From positions 48,078 to 112,077 of the forward strand of contig DASVQY010000035.1 in NCBI GenBank assembly GCA_036388895.1: a DNA stretch of 64,000 bases, written 5' to 3'. The notes below the pieces were generated by a model, which did not search any database, was not told the origin of the DNA, and saw only the letters and a program-made list of their open reading frames with translations. Made by a program: the position numbers and the translations under genes. This document shows positions 26,383 to 35,222 of the stretch, in pieces. Source of the DNA: SXVE01 sp036388895. Lineage in GTDB: Bacteria > Acidobacteriota > Blastocatellia > Pyrinomonadales > Pyrinomonadaceae. The stretch's first letter is position 1, and each line of letters opens with the position of its first letter.

Positions 26383-27935
26383 ACGATACGGCGCGACAAA
26401 AACTTGTTGAAATTATTGATAAACACGGCGTGTCTGTAATTGAAAATCCGCGTCGCTGCGAGGGTTTAATTCGGGATTATTGTCCGGGATTTCGTCGAGA
26501 AATTTCAGTATTAACAATGGCATTAGAAGAGCGCATCCCACTGGATTTGCTTGCCGCTAAGTCAACACCGCGCGAAGTTTTATTGAGACGATTAACACAG
26601 CGCCTCTGCGATGATTTGGCTTTGTCTGAGCAGGCGGGGTACTGGGCGGTAAATTCTTGGGCTTTTGCACTGAAAGTCATTTCCAATCAAGAACTGAAGG
26701 AATTTGAACGGCAGTATTCCGGGCAGGCTTACTCTTCAAATATTGCCGTTCAGAGTTCGATAAGCAGCGGGGTTCAGAACAAAACTCAACCAAACACGAT
26801 TCAATCGAACAATACAAGCGCCATCAATGTGTCGGTTCGTCAATCGGTCATTGTCTCCGCCGAAGGCGGCGCGAATTTCTCCACAATCGGCGAAGCCGTT
26901 AAAAATTCCCCGGCGGGAGCTCGATTGATAATTCGACCGGGCATTTACAATGAAAGCGTAATTATTGATAAAGATTTGGAAATTTCCGGCGAAGGTCGGG
27001 CTGAAGATGTCATAATCGTCGGCACACAATCAAGCTGTATTCAGGTTCTAACTGAAAAAGCAATTCTTCGCGGTTTGACCATACAAGGACGGGGCGCAAA
27101 GCTTGGCAGGTCGTTTTTTGCCGTTGATATTCCAAAAGGCGAATTGCTTTTGGAAAACTGCGATGTCAGTTCAGATTCCCTTTCATGCGTGGCAATTCAC
27201 GGCGCTTATGCAAACCCGTTTCTAAAAAATTGCCGGATTCACGACGGCGCTGATTCAGGAATTTATTTTTTCGACAATGCTCGCGGGCGCGTTGAAAATT
27301 GCGATGTGCATCACAATCGAAATGTCGGCGCGGCGATTACGCAGGGAGCAAATCCGCTGATTGTAAATAGCCGGATTTACGAAGGCGACAGCGGAGGCGT
27401 TGTCGTTTGGAGCAACGGCGCGTCCGGTACAATTGAGGATTGCGTAATTTTCGGGCATCGGCTGGCAAACGTCGGCATCAGCGAATACGCCAATCCGACC
27501 TTTCGGCGCTGTAAAATCTACGGCAGCCGCGACGCGGGCGTTTTCATTCAGCAGAACGGTTACGGAAAATTGGAAGATTGCGACGTTTACGGAAACGAAG
27601 ATGCGGAAGTCGCCGTTTCGACAAACGGCAATCCGGTTTTACGCGGCTGTTTATTACACGACGGAAATGCTTCCGGCATCGTCGTGCGCGATAAAGGACG
27701 CGCTCTGATTGATAATTGCAAAATTTACGATAACGCCGACGCGGGCGTTTCTATTCTCGGCGGAAGCATTGCTGCCGTTCGCCGGTGCAATATTCACCGC
27801 AACAGAACTGTAGCCGTCAGAGTAAAAGAAAAAAGCGCCGTAAGCGTCGAAGATTGCGATTTGAGAGGAAACCGTCTGGCGACGTGGGAATCAGAGGCTG
27901 GAGTCATGATCGAACGCAAAAATAATCGAGAATAA
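26379..27935 (+). CDS. right-handed beta-helix protein with shared N-terminal domain
   Basis: Residues 1-105 repeat the helical domain of the 23358 product (RRCEGLIRDY, FRREISVLTMALEERIPLDLLAA, YWAVNSWAFAL). A linker follows, then a pectate-lyase-like parallel beta-helix (about 150-515) with regular coils of the type NCRIHDGADSGIYF, EDCDVYGNEDAEVAV and NCKIYDNADAGVSI. No signal peptide, so it is cytoplasmic. Start overlaps the PP2C stop. Likely a scaffold or effector of the kinase/phosphatase pair; enzymatic role not visible. Confidence 0.85.
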   Translation: MNDTARQKLVEIIDKHGVSVIENPRRCEGLIRDYCPGFRREISVLTMALEERIPLDLLAAKSTPREVLLRRLTQRLCDDLALSEQAGYWAVNSWAFALKVISNQELKEFERQYSGQAYSSNIAVQSSISSGVQNKTQPNTIQSNNTSAINVSVRQSVIVSAEGGANFSTIGEAVKNSPAGARLIIRPGIYNESVIIDKDLEISGEGRAEDVIIVGTQSSCIQVLTEKAILRGLTIQGRGAKLGRSFFAVDIPKGELLLENCDVSSDSLSCVAIHGAYANPFLKNCRIHDGADSGIYFFDNARGRVENCDVHHNRNVGAAITQGANPLIVNSRIYEGDSGGVVVWSNGASGTIEDCVIFGHRLANVGISEYANPTFRRCKIYGSRDAGVFIQQNGYGKLEDCDVYGNEDAEVAVSTNGNPVLRGCLLHDGNASGIVVRDKGRALIDNCKIYDNADAGVSILGGSIAAVRRCNIHRNRTVAVRVKEKSAVSVEDCDLRGNRLATWESEAGVMIERKNNRE

Positions 27936-27976
27936 ATTTAGAATAAACCCAAAGAAGGTTAAAGGAACAAGCAAAA

Positions 27977-29299
27977 ATGGATCAAATCTTAAAACCGGGT
28001 CAAACAATTCAATGTCTGCCTTCGGGAATGCCCTGCACGATTGACGCATTGCTCGGAGCAGGCGGACAAGGCGAAGTTTATAAAGCGAATTTGGGCGGCG
28101 AAGCGGTTGCCGTCAAATGGTTTTTTCCGCAAATGGCGACGCCCGAACAGCGCGCTTCGATGGAATTACTGATCAGAAAAGGCGCGCCGAGCGAGCATTT
28201 TCTTTACCCGATGGAAATTACCGAAGCCGCCGGCGTTCCGGGCTTCGGCTATGTGATGCCCCTACGCCAACCGCGTTTCAAGAATATCGTTGATTTGATG
28301 AAGCGAAAAATCGAGCCGACTTTTCGCGCTCTGGCGACCGCCGGACACAATCTTTCGCATAATTATCTGCTGCTTCACGCGCAGGGTTTGTGTTATCGAG
28401 ACATTTCTTTCGGCAACGCTTTTTTCGATCCTGATAACGGCGACGTTTTGATTGCCGATAATGACAACGTATCGGTTGACGGCGCGCCGGTTCTCGGAGT
28501 TTTGGGAACTCCGCGTTTTATGGCTCCGGAAGTCGTTCGCGGAGAAGCGCTGCCGAGCACGAATACGGATTTATTTTCGCTTTCGGTTTTGATTTTTTAT
28601 ATGCTGATGGTCGCGCACCCGCTCGAAGGAAAGAAAGAAGCGGAGATAAAAGCCCTCGATCTGCCCGCGATGACGAAACTTTACGGTAAAGAACCGATTT
28701 TTATTTTTGACCCGAACGACGATTCAAATCGTCCTGTTCCGGGTATTCACGACAACGCGCTCGCGTTCTGGCGCATTTACCCGCAGTTTATAAGAGACAT
28801 TTTTATACGAGCTTTTACAGTTGGCTTGCGCGATCCGATCAACGGACGAGTACGGGAAAGCGAATGGCGCTCGGAAATGATCAGGCTTCGAGATTCGATT
28901 TTTTATTGTCCGCACTGCTCGTTGGAAAATTTTTATGATTCCATCGCATTAAAAGCAAGCGGCGGAAATCCCGGGTTATGCTGGGCTTGCGCCGCCGCGC
29001 TAAAACTTCCGCCGCGCATTCGCATCGGAAAATCAGTCGTGATGCTGAATTACAACACTGAATTATTTCCGCATCATACGAACGACGGGAAAATGTATGA
29101 TTTTTCGGCTCCGGTCGCCGCTGTTTCGCAGCATCCGACAAATCCGAACGTGTGGGGTTTGAAAAACATTTCTAAAGATAAATGGGTCGTAACCGTTGCC
29201 GACGGTTCGATCAAAGACGCTGAACCCGGACGAAGCGTTAGTTTAGCAGTGGGCACGAAAATTCAATTCGGCGAAACGGTAGGCGAAATTAGATTGTAG
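27977..29299 (+). CDS. Ser/Thr protein kinase with zinc ribbon and FHA-like tail, YegI/TerY-P type
   Basis: Kinase domain (about 20-300): Gly loop LGAGGQGEVYKA, ATP Lys in AVKWFF, catalytic loop CYRDISFGNAFF, and APE in RFMAPEV. The DFG position reads ADNDNVS, i.e. DND. A zinc ribbon (CPHC ... CWAC, about 312-340) and a C-terminal segment (WGLKNISKDKWVVTV ... FGETVGEIRL) with FHA-like spacing follow. These are the features of kinases in TerY-P triads. Asp of HRD and DxD are retained, so it is probably active. Confidence 0.88.
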   Translation: MDQILKPGQTIQCLPSGMPCTIDALLGAGGQGEVYKANLGGEAVAVKWFFPQMATPEQRASMELLIRKGAPSEHFLYPMEITEAAGVPGFGYVMPLRQPRFKNIVDLMKRKIEPTFRALATAGHNLSHNYLLLHAQGLCYRDISFGNAFFDPDNGDVLIADNDNVSVDGAPVLGVLGTPRFMAPEVVRGEALPSTNTDLFSLSVLIFYMLMVAHPLEGKKEAEIKALDLPAMTKLYGKEPIFIFDPNDDSNRPVPGIHDNALAFWRIYPQFIRDIFIRAFTVGLRDPINGRVRESEWRSEMIRLRDSIFYCPHCSLENFYDSIALKASGGNPGLCWACAAALKLPPRIRIGKSVVMLNYNTELFPHHTNDGKMYDFSAPVAAVSQHPTNPNVWGLKNISKDKWVVTVADGSIKDAEPGRSVSLAVGTKIQFGETVGEIRL

Positions 29300-29537
29300 A
29301 CTTTTTAAGAACAATTTATAGAATTTTCAATTCACAATTTCCTATTTTTCAGTTTTTTTTATACAATCAAGAAGGTTGAGTTCAGCCGCATTTCATAATT
29401 CCCCGCTTGTCGCCTTACGCGCAGGCAAAATAATAACCCAACGATAAAATCTTGGAATCTTCGAAATGAGTGACACAAAATTCATTCATTTTGCGCTATT
29501 AAGGTAGAGCAATTATATTTTTTTGTTAAATATAAGC

Positions 29538-29942
29538 ATGAAGCGAAATATCAGAGAAATTTTCAAATTAAATTTAACGGCGGCAATTTTGTTCACGCTT
29601 TTATCAGTAGCAATTGCGGAAGCGGCGCAGGTCAACAATTTTCGTCTCAAATTTCCAAAAGGTAAGAGTTCGACCGCGCAAACCCGAAGTATAAAAGCGG
29701 GCGGGATTCACGACATTTTTTTCCGGGCGCGAAAAGGTCAGCGCGTCAGTGTGAAGATTACATCCGCAGACGGCGCCGCTCAATTTAACCTGGGCGCGAT
29801 GAACGAGTTTGATGTTGATCCGATTAAGGACAATACGCAAAGTTACACCGGGAAATTACCGTTTGCCGGAACCGGCGAATATGTGATTCGCGTCGAATCT
29901 GAACAAACGACGCGTTACACGTTAAGCGTCAGCATTCAATAA
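29538..29942 (+). CDS. small secreted protein, PPC-like, paralog 1
   Basis: Start is ATG 29538 (MKRNIREIF); the TTG at 29523 is in frame but unlikely. A signal peptide (ILFTLLSVAIAEAA) precedes about 105 beta-rich residues with RKGQRVSVKITSADG and GTGEYVIRVES, the pattern of bacterial pre-peptidase C-terminal-like sandwiches. It is related to the next gene (signal, then FxKG..., GxxHDIFFxA / GVGNDFLFTA). Function unknown. Confidence 0.65.
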   Translation: MKRNIREIFKLNLTAAILFTLLSVAIAEAAQVNNFRLKFPKGKSSTAQTRSIKAGGIHDIFFRARKGQRVSVKITSADGAAQFNLGAMNEFDVDPIKDNTQSYTGKLPFAGTGEYVIRVESEQTTRYTLSVSIQ

Positions 29943-29994
29943 AAATTATTTTTCGATAAAAAACAAATATAAAAATTAGACAATGGAGAAAGCA

Positions 29995-30408
29995 ATGAAT
30001 AATAAATTTATAAAATTAGTTTTACAGGCAGGATTTTTTACGGCAATATTGTTTACCTTCGGATTAACGGCGAACGCTCAAAAAGGCATAAGTTTGGTTC
30101 AGGTCGTTAAATTCGAGAAAGGCAGTTCATTGAAAGTCGTTAACGGTTCAGTCAAACGAGGCGTCGGTAATGATTTTCTATTTACGGCGCACCGCGGACA
30201 AAACGCTTCGTTTTATCTGGAAGGCAGCGCAGGAGTAAAGTTTACATTAATGTCGCCGGACGGAAAAATTATGACGCTGGATAAAACAGATTGGACGGGC
30301 GAATTGCCCGCAAACGGCGTTTACCGCGTCAACGTTTTGCCGGACACTTCGACCAACCGCGCTAAATTGTATAAATTAACTATGAGAATTTCCCAGCAAT
30401 TAAATTAA
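29995..30408 (+). CDS. small secreted protein, PPC-like, paralog 2
   Basis: Start is ATG 29995 (MNNKFIKLV), because GGAG of an upstream in-frame ATG codon stretch forms the SD; the ATG at 29983 is the alternative. A signal peptide ends at LTANAQ, then a beta-rich domain parallels the preceding product: VKRGVGNDFLFTAHRGQNASFYLEG and GVYRVNV. The two genes are 50 bp apart in one direction and end at the terminator at 30446. Confidence 0.65.
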   Translation: MNNKFIKLVLQAGFFTAILFTFGLTANAQKGISLVQVVKFEKGSSLKVVNGSVKRGVGNDFLFTAHRGQNASFYLEGSAGVKFTLMSPDGKIMTLDKTDWTGELPANGVYRVNVLPDTSTNRAKLYKLTMRISQQLN

Positions 30409-30445
30409 AGTTCGATTAATACTTTGAATCTTTTTTCCGAAATAA

Positions 30446-30496
30446 AAAAACAGGCTCAATTCCGCAAGATTATTACGAATTGAGCCTGTTTTTTCT
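30446..30496. terminator. bidirectional terminator between convergent genes
   Basis: ACAGGCTCAATTC and GAATTGAGCCTGT form a 13-bp stem with an A-tract on the left and T-tract on the right. It can terminate the plus-strand secreted-protein genes and the minus-strand ferritin-like gene. Confidence 0.9.
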
Positions 30497-30515
30497 TTAA
30501 AGACTTTAATGAATT

Positions 30516-30977
30516 CTAACTTACTTCGCGCAAAACGATTCTTTCCGAATTTACCTTCGATTGTCTTTCAGAAGTAAGTTTTTCCAATTCTTCGACGTGA
30601 AACTGTTCTTCGGCAATTTGACCTTCGAGCCAAAATTTTGTCGCCAAATCTTCTTCGCCGCAAGACGCCCAGGCGCTCATATAAACTGATAACGCTTCGC
30701 GTTCGAGTTCCAAATCCTGCAAAAGCATTTCCTTTAATTCAACCGATTGGCGAATCATCGCCGGTTCGACCGTCGGAACGCCGCCGAGCGCGACGATCTT
30801 GTCGCCGAGTTTTTCGGCGTGATCTTTCGCTTCTTCAGCCTGGTCGCGGAAAAAACTTTTATAAATTTCACGCTCAACGCCCGTGACTAAATAACTGTGC
30901 TGCGAGTATTGAATTATTCCGGCTAATTCCAAACTCAGAGCGTTGTTCAAATTTTCGATTAATTCTGTTCTTGCCAT
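30516..30977 (-). CDS. ferritin-like diiron protein (bacterioferritin/Dps-like)
   Basis: The 153-residue four-helix protein has Glu/His diiron-type residues: SLELAGIIQYSQHSY in helix 1 and QAEEAKDHAEKLGDKIVALGG in helix 2, and EEQFHVEELEKL in helix 4. This is the ferritin-like superfamily (Bfr-like). A bacterioferritin haem Met is not obvious. Likely iron storage or peroxide detoxification; exact family not settled. Confidence 0.8.
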   Translation of the reverse strand: MARTELIENLNNALSLELAGIIQYSQHSYLVTGVEREIYKSFFRDQAEEAKDHAEKLGDKIVALGGVPTVEPAMIRQSVELKEMLLQDLELEREALSVYMSAWASCGEEDLATKFWLEGQIAEEQFHVEELEKLTSERQSKVNSERIVLREVS

Positions 30978-31189
30978 AATTTTTCACTTCCTAAACAATT
31001 GCAAGACTATCAAAACGAAATTTCGCCGTCAAGTTAAACTATTTATTTTCAACAACTTAGAATTGAATTTCATTTTCAAGTTCATTAAATTTAAAACGAA
31101 AATAATTATTTATCTTGATTTTGAGATAAGATAGAAAAACCGCAAGAGGTACAAATTTCACAAAAAAGAAATTCAGAACAAACTTTTTT

Positions 31190-31221
31190 GAGTTTTTTGT
31201 AGCCTTTTGCGGCTATTTTTT
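31190..31221 (+). terminator. possible plus-strand terminator in a gap between two minus-strand genes
   Basis: TAGCC TTTTGC GGCTA followed by TTTTTT fits a rho-independent terminator only when read on the plus strand; on the minus strand the stem is followed by CAAAAAA. There is no plus-strand gene upstream in the 260-bp gap, so a small RNA could end here, or it is chance. Confidence 0.35.
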
Positions 31222-31238
31222 AATTAAACTCACCTTTT

Positions 31239-32003
31239 TTAAGTAACCGCTCCGCCGTCTACTATCACGACCTCGCCGCTCATAAAACTGTTGCGCTGGC
31301 TGACCATAAAAGCGGCAAATTCGGCTAATTCGGAAGGATTGCCGAGTCTTTGGCGCGCAACCCAAAAATCGTGCATTTGCAAAAGCCGATCCGGTAAACT
31401 GTGCCCCAAATCAGTATCAAAAATTCCGGCGGCGATGGCGTTGACGGTAATTCCGAAATTTGCCGCTTCGCGCGAAAGGCATTTCGTAAAACCGATAACG
31501 GCGGCTTTTGAAGTCGCGTAATGAACCGAGGTCGGCAGGCTGCGGATAGCTCCGATTGAAGTAATGTTTAAAATCGAGCCTGAACGCTGCCGAATCATTT
31601 GTTTATAAAACGGCTTTGTGACGGCGAAAAGACCGTTTACGTTTGTGTCAATAACCCAATCCCAGGATTTATCGGTTGTGGTCGCAAAGTTATCGGCTTT
31701 GTTAACCGCCGCGTTGTTGACCAGAATATCAATGCCGTCCCAGGCGTCTTTTATTTCGCGAACGATTCGTTTTATTCCGACGCGATCCGTCACGGAAACT
31801 TTGAAAGACAAAGACTTTCTGCCGTAAGCTTCAATTTTTTTCTTCGTTTCTTCGGCGAGCACGTCGCTTGAATGATAATTAAAAGCTACGTCAGCGCCTT
31901 CGCGCGCGAAAATTTCGCAGATTGCCGCTCCGATGCCGCGCGTTCCGCCGGAAACAAAGGCGCGTTTTCCTTCAAGTAAAAGACTCAAAACTCGTTTCTC
32001 CAA
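31239..32003 (-). CDS. SDR family oxidoreductase
   Basis: Short-chain dehydrogenase of 254 aa with the NAD(P) motif VSGGTRGIGAA (about 17-27), NNAAVN, catalytic Ser in LNITSIG and the YATSKAA active-site Tyr/Lys. Closest to the FabG-like classical SDRs, so a 3-oxoacyl or sugar/alcohol substrate is possible; substrate not determined. Downstream genes on the same strand are separate. Confidence 0.9.
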   Translation of the reverse strand: MEKRVLSLLLEGKRAFVSGGTRGIGAAICEIFAREGADVAFNYHSSDVLAEETKKKIEAYGRKSLSFKVSVTDRVGIKRIVREIKDAWDGIDILVNNAAVNKADNFATTTDKSWDWVIDTNVNGLFAVTKPFYKQMIRQRSGSILNITSIGAIRSLPTSVHYATSKAAVIGFTKCLSREAANFGITVNAIAAGIFDTDLGHSLPDRLLQMHDFWVARQRLGNPSELAEFAAFMVSQRNSFMSGEVVIVDGGAVT

Positions 32004-32089
32004 TTATAAAAACTATATCTTCTATTTAAGACCAAAAGGAAAGGTTAATGAAAATGAAGGAAAGTGACAAGTGTTAAAAATGAGATTGT

Positions 32090-33274
32090 TTATGCGGCGG
32101 CGACTTGCGGCGGCGTAACTTCGCGCTTCGCCGGAAGCAAAGCGGAAATTTCTTCGATGATTTTTTGCGTCGAATCGGGTATTGCCAGATTAACGGTCGC
32201 GGCTTTCATCGCGGCATATTTTTTTGAATCGTCGAGCAAAGACTGAATCGTCGGAACGATGTCCTTGGAGTTTTCCAGTAAAATTCCGGCGCCCTTTTTC
32301 TCCAACAAACTGACCGTTCCGGCTTCCTGCGGCATCGGCGGAGTCGTCGCGTCGGCAATAATCGGCAGACGACACGCCAGAGCTTCAAACGTCGTCAAAC
32401 CGCCGAGCTTGGAAACCATCACATTCGCCGAATGCATAATTTTCTCGATCTCGTCTGAATAACCGATCACTTTAACGGGAAATTTAGCTGATTTAGCAAT
32501 CGCTTCGGCTTCTTTTTTCAATTCCTCGTTTTTTCCGGCGAGAAAAACCGCCTGAACGTCCAGATCGCCGCGAACAAGCTCCTTGAAAATCTGCGGGATA
32601 TTGCCGCCGCCAACCCAACCGGCGTTGACGAAAACGGTGAATTTGTCGGGATTTAATCCGAAAGCGCGCCGAGCTTCCTGGGCGACCGATTCATCAACTT
32701 CGCAAAATTTCGGGTGAATCGGCATACCGGAAATTTTGATTTTTTCAGGCGCAATGCCGTAATCAATCAATTGCCTTTCGGCGTCTTCGTTCGCCACAAG
32801 ATAAAGCGAAACGTCATTGCAAGCCCAGCCTTTCCAAAAACCGTAACACGGATCGGTGACAATCGTGACCAGCGGAATTTGTTCGGCTAAATTCAGCTCT
32901 TTCAGCATTCTGGCAAAAATATGCTGCGTCAGAGGATGAACGCTGATAACGATGTGCGGACACCATTTTTCAAAAGTTTCCCGGCAAAATCCGATGCAGC
33001 GCCGGTGAAAAAACTCGCGCGTTTCCGGTCGAAAACGATTCATCGCCCAGTAGATGTATTTCATCCAGTGCTGCCTGTTGCGCAAAACCCAATTATAAAC
33101 GCCGACGAGTTTTTCCGTAATGTGATGCGATTCTTCGACGGCTTTGATGACCCGGACCGCAACTGATTCGCCTTTCCAGAACTTCTGCAATCCATCAGAA
33201 AGCGCTTTAGCGGCGGAACGATGTCCGCCGCCGGTGTCTGATGAAATTATGAGAATTTTCGGCGTGTTGGACAT
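32090..33274 (-). CDS. GT28-family glycosyltransferase, MGDG/diglucosyl-diacylglycerol synthase-like
   Basis: The N-terminus DTGGGHRSAAKAL is the typical acceptor-side motif of MGDG synthases and UgtP; VISVHPLTQHIF follows. The C-terminal half holds the nucleotide-sugar motif KLGGLTTFEALACRLP. Probably adds a sugar to diacylglycerol at the inner membrane. Length (394 aa) fits. A glycolipid role in an acidobacterial membrane is inferred. Confidence 0.85.
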   Translation of the reverse strand: MSNTPKILIISSDTGGGHRSAAKALSDGLQKFWKGESVAVRVIKAVEESHHITEKLVGVYNWVLRNRQHWMKYIYWAMNRFRPETREFFHRRCIGFCRETFEKWCPHIVISVHPLTQHIFARMLKELNLAEQIPLVTIVTDPCYGFWKGWACNDVSLYLVANEDAERQLIDYGIAPEKIKISGMPIHPKFCEVDESVAQEARRAFGLNPDKFTVFVNAGWVGGGNIPQIFKELVRGDLDVQAVFLAGKNEELKKEAEAIAKSAKFPVKVIGYSDEIEKIMHSANVMVSKLGGLTTFEALACRLPIIADATTPPMPQEAGTVSLLEKKGAGILLENSKDIVPTIQSLLDDSKKYAAMKAATVNLAIPDSTQKIIEEISALLPAKREVTPPQVAAA

Positions 33275-33399
33275 TGAAATAATTTACAAATTTCCGGCTT
33301 TAATCTATTTTTACGAGTAACCTAAATGCGATTTTTTACGGAACTATATCACCTCACCTTTTCGTGAGTTACAATTGCGAGTCAGCATTGTTTTGAAAT

Positions 33400-33837
33400 T
33401 TATTTAATAATTTCAAACGAAACTTCTTTGCCCGCCCGTGTGACAAATGAATCTTCGGGTTCGCTGTCTCTCGAATCCCATTTGATTTCGATCAAATACG
33501 AATCGTTGACGCTCGGCAAAACGCTGATGATTTTTCCCGTTTCACCCGGAAAAAGCTCCAAACAGTTTCCGAAGGTGGGACATTTTGCATTGAGACTGCT
33601 TCGGTTGCGAACCTGCTTTCCGACCAAAGCGATGGCTTCTTCAAAAGTGTAATTCCGGCTCGTATCAATATTGTGCCGCGGCGAAAATGTAATTGATTTA
33701 CCGGAAATTTTAGAAAAGTTGTTTTCAAAATTATAAGAATTTGCACACGGAGCCGGATTGTTCGTGTTCAGTGATTTGAAAAATGAACCCACGTAAATTC
33801 CCAGAAACAACGTTAACAAAAAAACAATAATTCGCAT
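33400..33837 (-). CDS. small exported/anchored protein of unknown function
   Basis: The 145-residue product begins with a hydrophobic segment (IIVFLLTLFLGIYVGSFF) that is either a signal anchor or an uncleaved signal peptide. The remainder is soluble, with three Cys (CAN, KCPTFGNCLEL) and KIISVLP / IEIKWDSRD beta-type segments. No family recognised. It starts 33 bp from the stop of the radical SAM gene, in the same direction, so they may be co-transcribed. Confidence 0.6.
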   Translation of the reverse strand: MRIIVFLLTLFLGIYVGSFFKSLNTNNPAPCANSYNFENNFSKISGKSITFSPRHNIDTSRNYTFEEAIALVGKQVRNRSSLNAKCPTFGNCLELFPGETGKIISVLPSVNDSYLIEIKWDSRDSEPEDSFVTRAGKEVSFEIIK

Positions 33838-33869
33838 TTTTCCCCTCCTTAATTTAAGCCTTTACGATA

Positions 33870-35033
33870 TTAAGCTTTTACAACAACGCCTTCAGTTTGC
33901 GGTTGATCATTTTTTAAATCTTTAGCCGCATTTTTCATTTGTTTTTCAAGCTTCTTTATTTGAATCAAATGTTTCGGATTAAACGGCAAGCTCGGATAAT
34001 AAGAATTCGATTCGTGCGTACAGAAACATCCCGAAGCGGCGTGTTTGCGGCGCTCCTTCATTTTCGGCGAATTCCAGATAGCTTGAAAATTCCAATCATA
34101 ATCGCGCAGATTGCCGATTGCCTCAAGATTTTCGCACGAAGAAAGCGTTCCTTCGTCGTAAATCACGGCGCCGGCTGTTCCGGCGTAACATTTCATTTGC
34201 GCCGCGCCGGTTTCCTTTGTTTTGGCAATCAAATCGTGCATATAAATATCAATCGCCGCTTTAAAGAATCCGGCTGAGCCGCCGTAATTGTTTTTAACAG
34301 CAGAATTACGAACGTCTTCCAAAATCATATTGGAAAGTTTCGCATAACGTTCGTGATCGAAATTAAGCTCGTTCGGGTCTTTCGACGGCGGACGAATGTA
34401 ATTGATATTAATTTTGTCGGGTTTTAAATCGTATTTCAGAAAATCGTACCAATCGAAAATCGTGTCCTGGTTCGAATTCATCACGCACGTACACGTTTGC
34501 ACGTCAATGTTCGGAAATTCTTTTTTCATTTCCTTCAAAGTGCGTGCCGTGTGTATCGCCTTGTCCCAGCTTCCCAGTTTTTGCCGAATTTTTTCGTGCT
34601 GGTCTTTGAGCCCATCAATGCCGAGTGCAATGGTTACGTTGAGATTCGGATTTTCCTGACAAATTCTGGTTACGTCCGGGAAAATTCGCGGATGAATCTG
34701 CCCGTTCGACATTAAATAAACCGATTCGAGTTTGTTATTTCTGTGAAACGCTCCGACAATTTCCGGTAAATCTTTGCGCGTGAACGGCTCGCCGCCCGCA
34801 ATAATCAAAACGCCGAGATTTCCGCCTAATGTTTCGGAAATTTTTTCGATTTCCTCGGTTTTCATCTGCAATTTCTTGCGCGGACGGTCGTCGAGCTCAT
34901 CGGTAAAAAAGCAATGAGTGCAGCGCATATCGCAAACGCTCGTGACAAGGATGTTAAGCAAAATCGGCGAAAACGGCTGCCCGATTGCCAATTTTGCGTA
35001 ACGCTTTAACATTTCTCTCGTTGTAAAATCCAT
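33870..35033 (-). CDS. radical SAM protein with SPASM-like C-terminus
   Basis: Radical SAM core with CDMRCTHC (Cx3Cx2C cluster motif, about residues 33-40) and AGGEPFTRKDL. The C-terminal part has CYAGTAGAVIYDEGTLSSCENL and CFCTH, a Cys pattern like SPASM domains that bind extra Fe-S clusters, as in peptide-modifying radical SAM enzymes. The leader gene nearby (33400) is co-directional. Target unknown; a peptide substrate is possible. Confidence 0.85.
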   Translation of the reverse strand: MDFTTREMLKRYAKLAIGQPFSPILLNILVTSVCDMRCTHCFFTDELDDRPRKKLQMKTEEIEKISETLGGNLGVLIIAGGEPFTRKDLPEIVGAFHRNNKLESVYLMSNGQIHPRIFPDVTRICQENPNLNVTIALGIDGLKDQHEKIRQKLGSWDKAIHTARTLKEMKKEFPNIDVQTCTCVMNSNQDTIFDWYDFLKYDLKPDKININYIRPPSKDPNELNFDHERYAKLSNMILEDVRNSAVKNNYGGSAGFFKAAIDIYMHDLIAKTKETGAAQMKCYAGTAGAVIYDEGTLSSCENLEAIGNLRDYDWNFQAIWNSPKMKERRKHAASGCFCTHESNSYYPSLPFNPKHLIQIKKLEKQMKNAAKDLKNDQPQTEGVVVKA

Positions 35034-35222
35034 TATTTTTTCCTTCTCTTTGAATCTGTTCCGAGCTTTGATGCGCGAACGGATTGCAAGGTTTTAGTTT
35101 ATCTTAATAAATGATTTGTGAGCAAGAAAACATTTCGCTCGCAAGCGAATATTTGTGTAATTGAATTGTAATATTTTTGCGACAAAGTTTTCGCCTTTCG
35201 GCATCTGAGATAAAATACAAAT

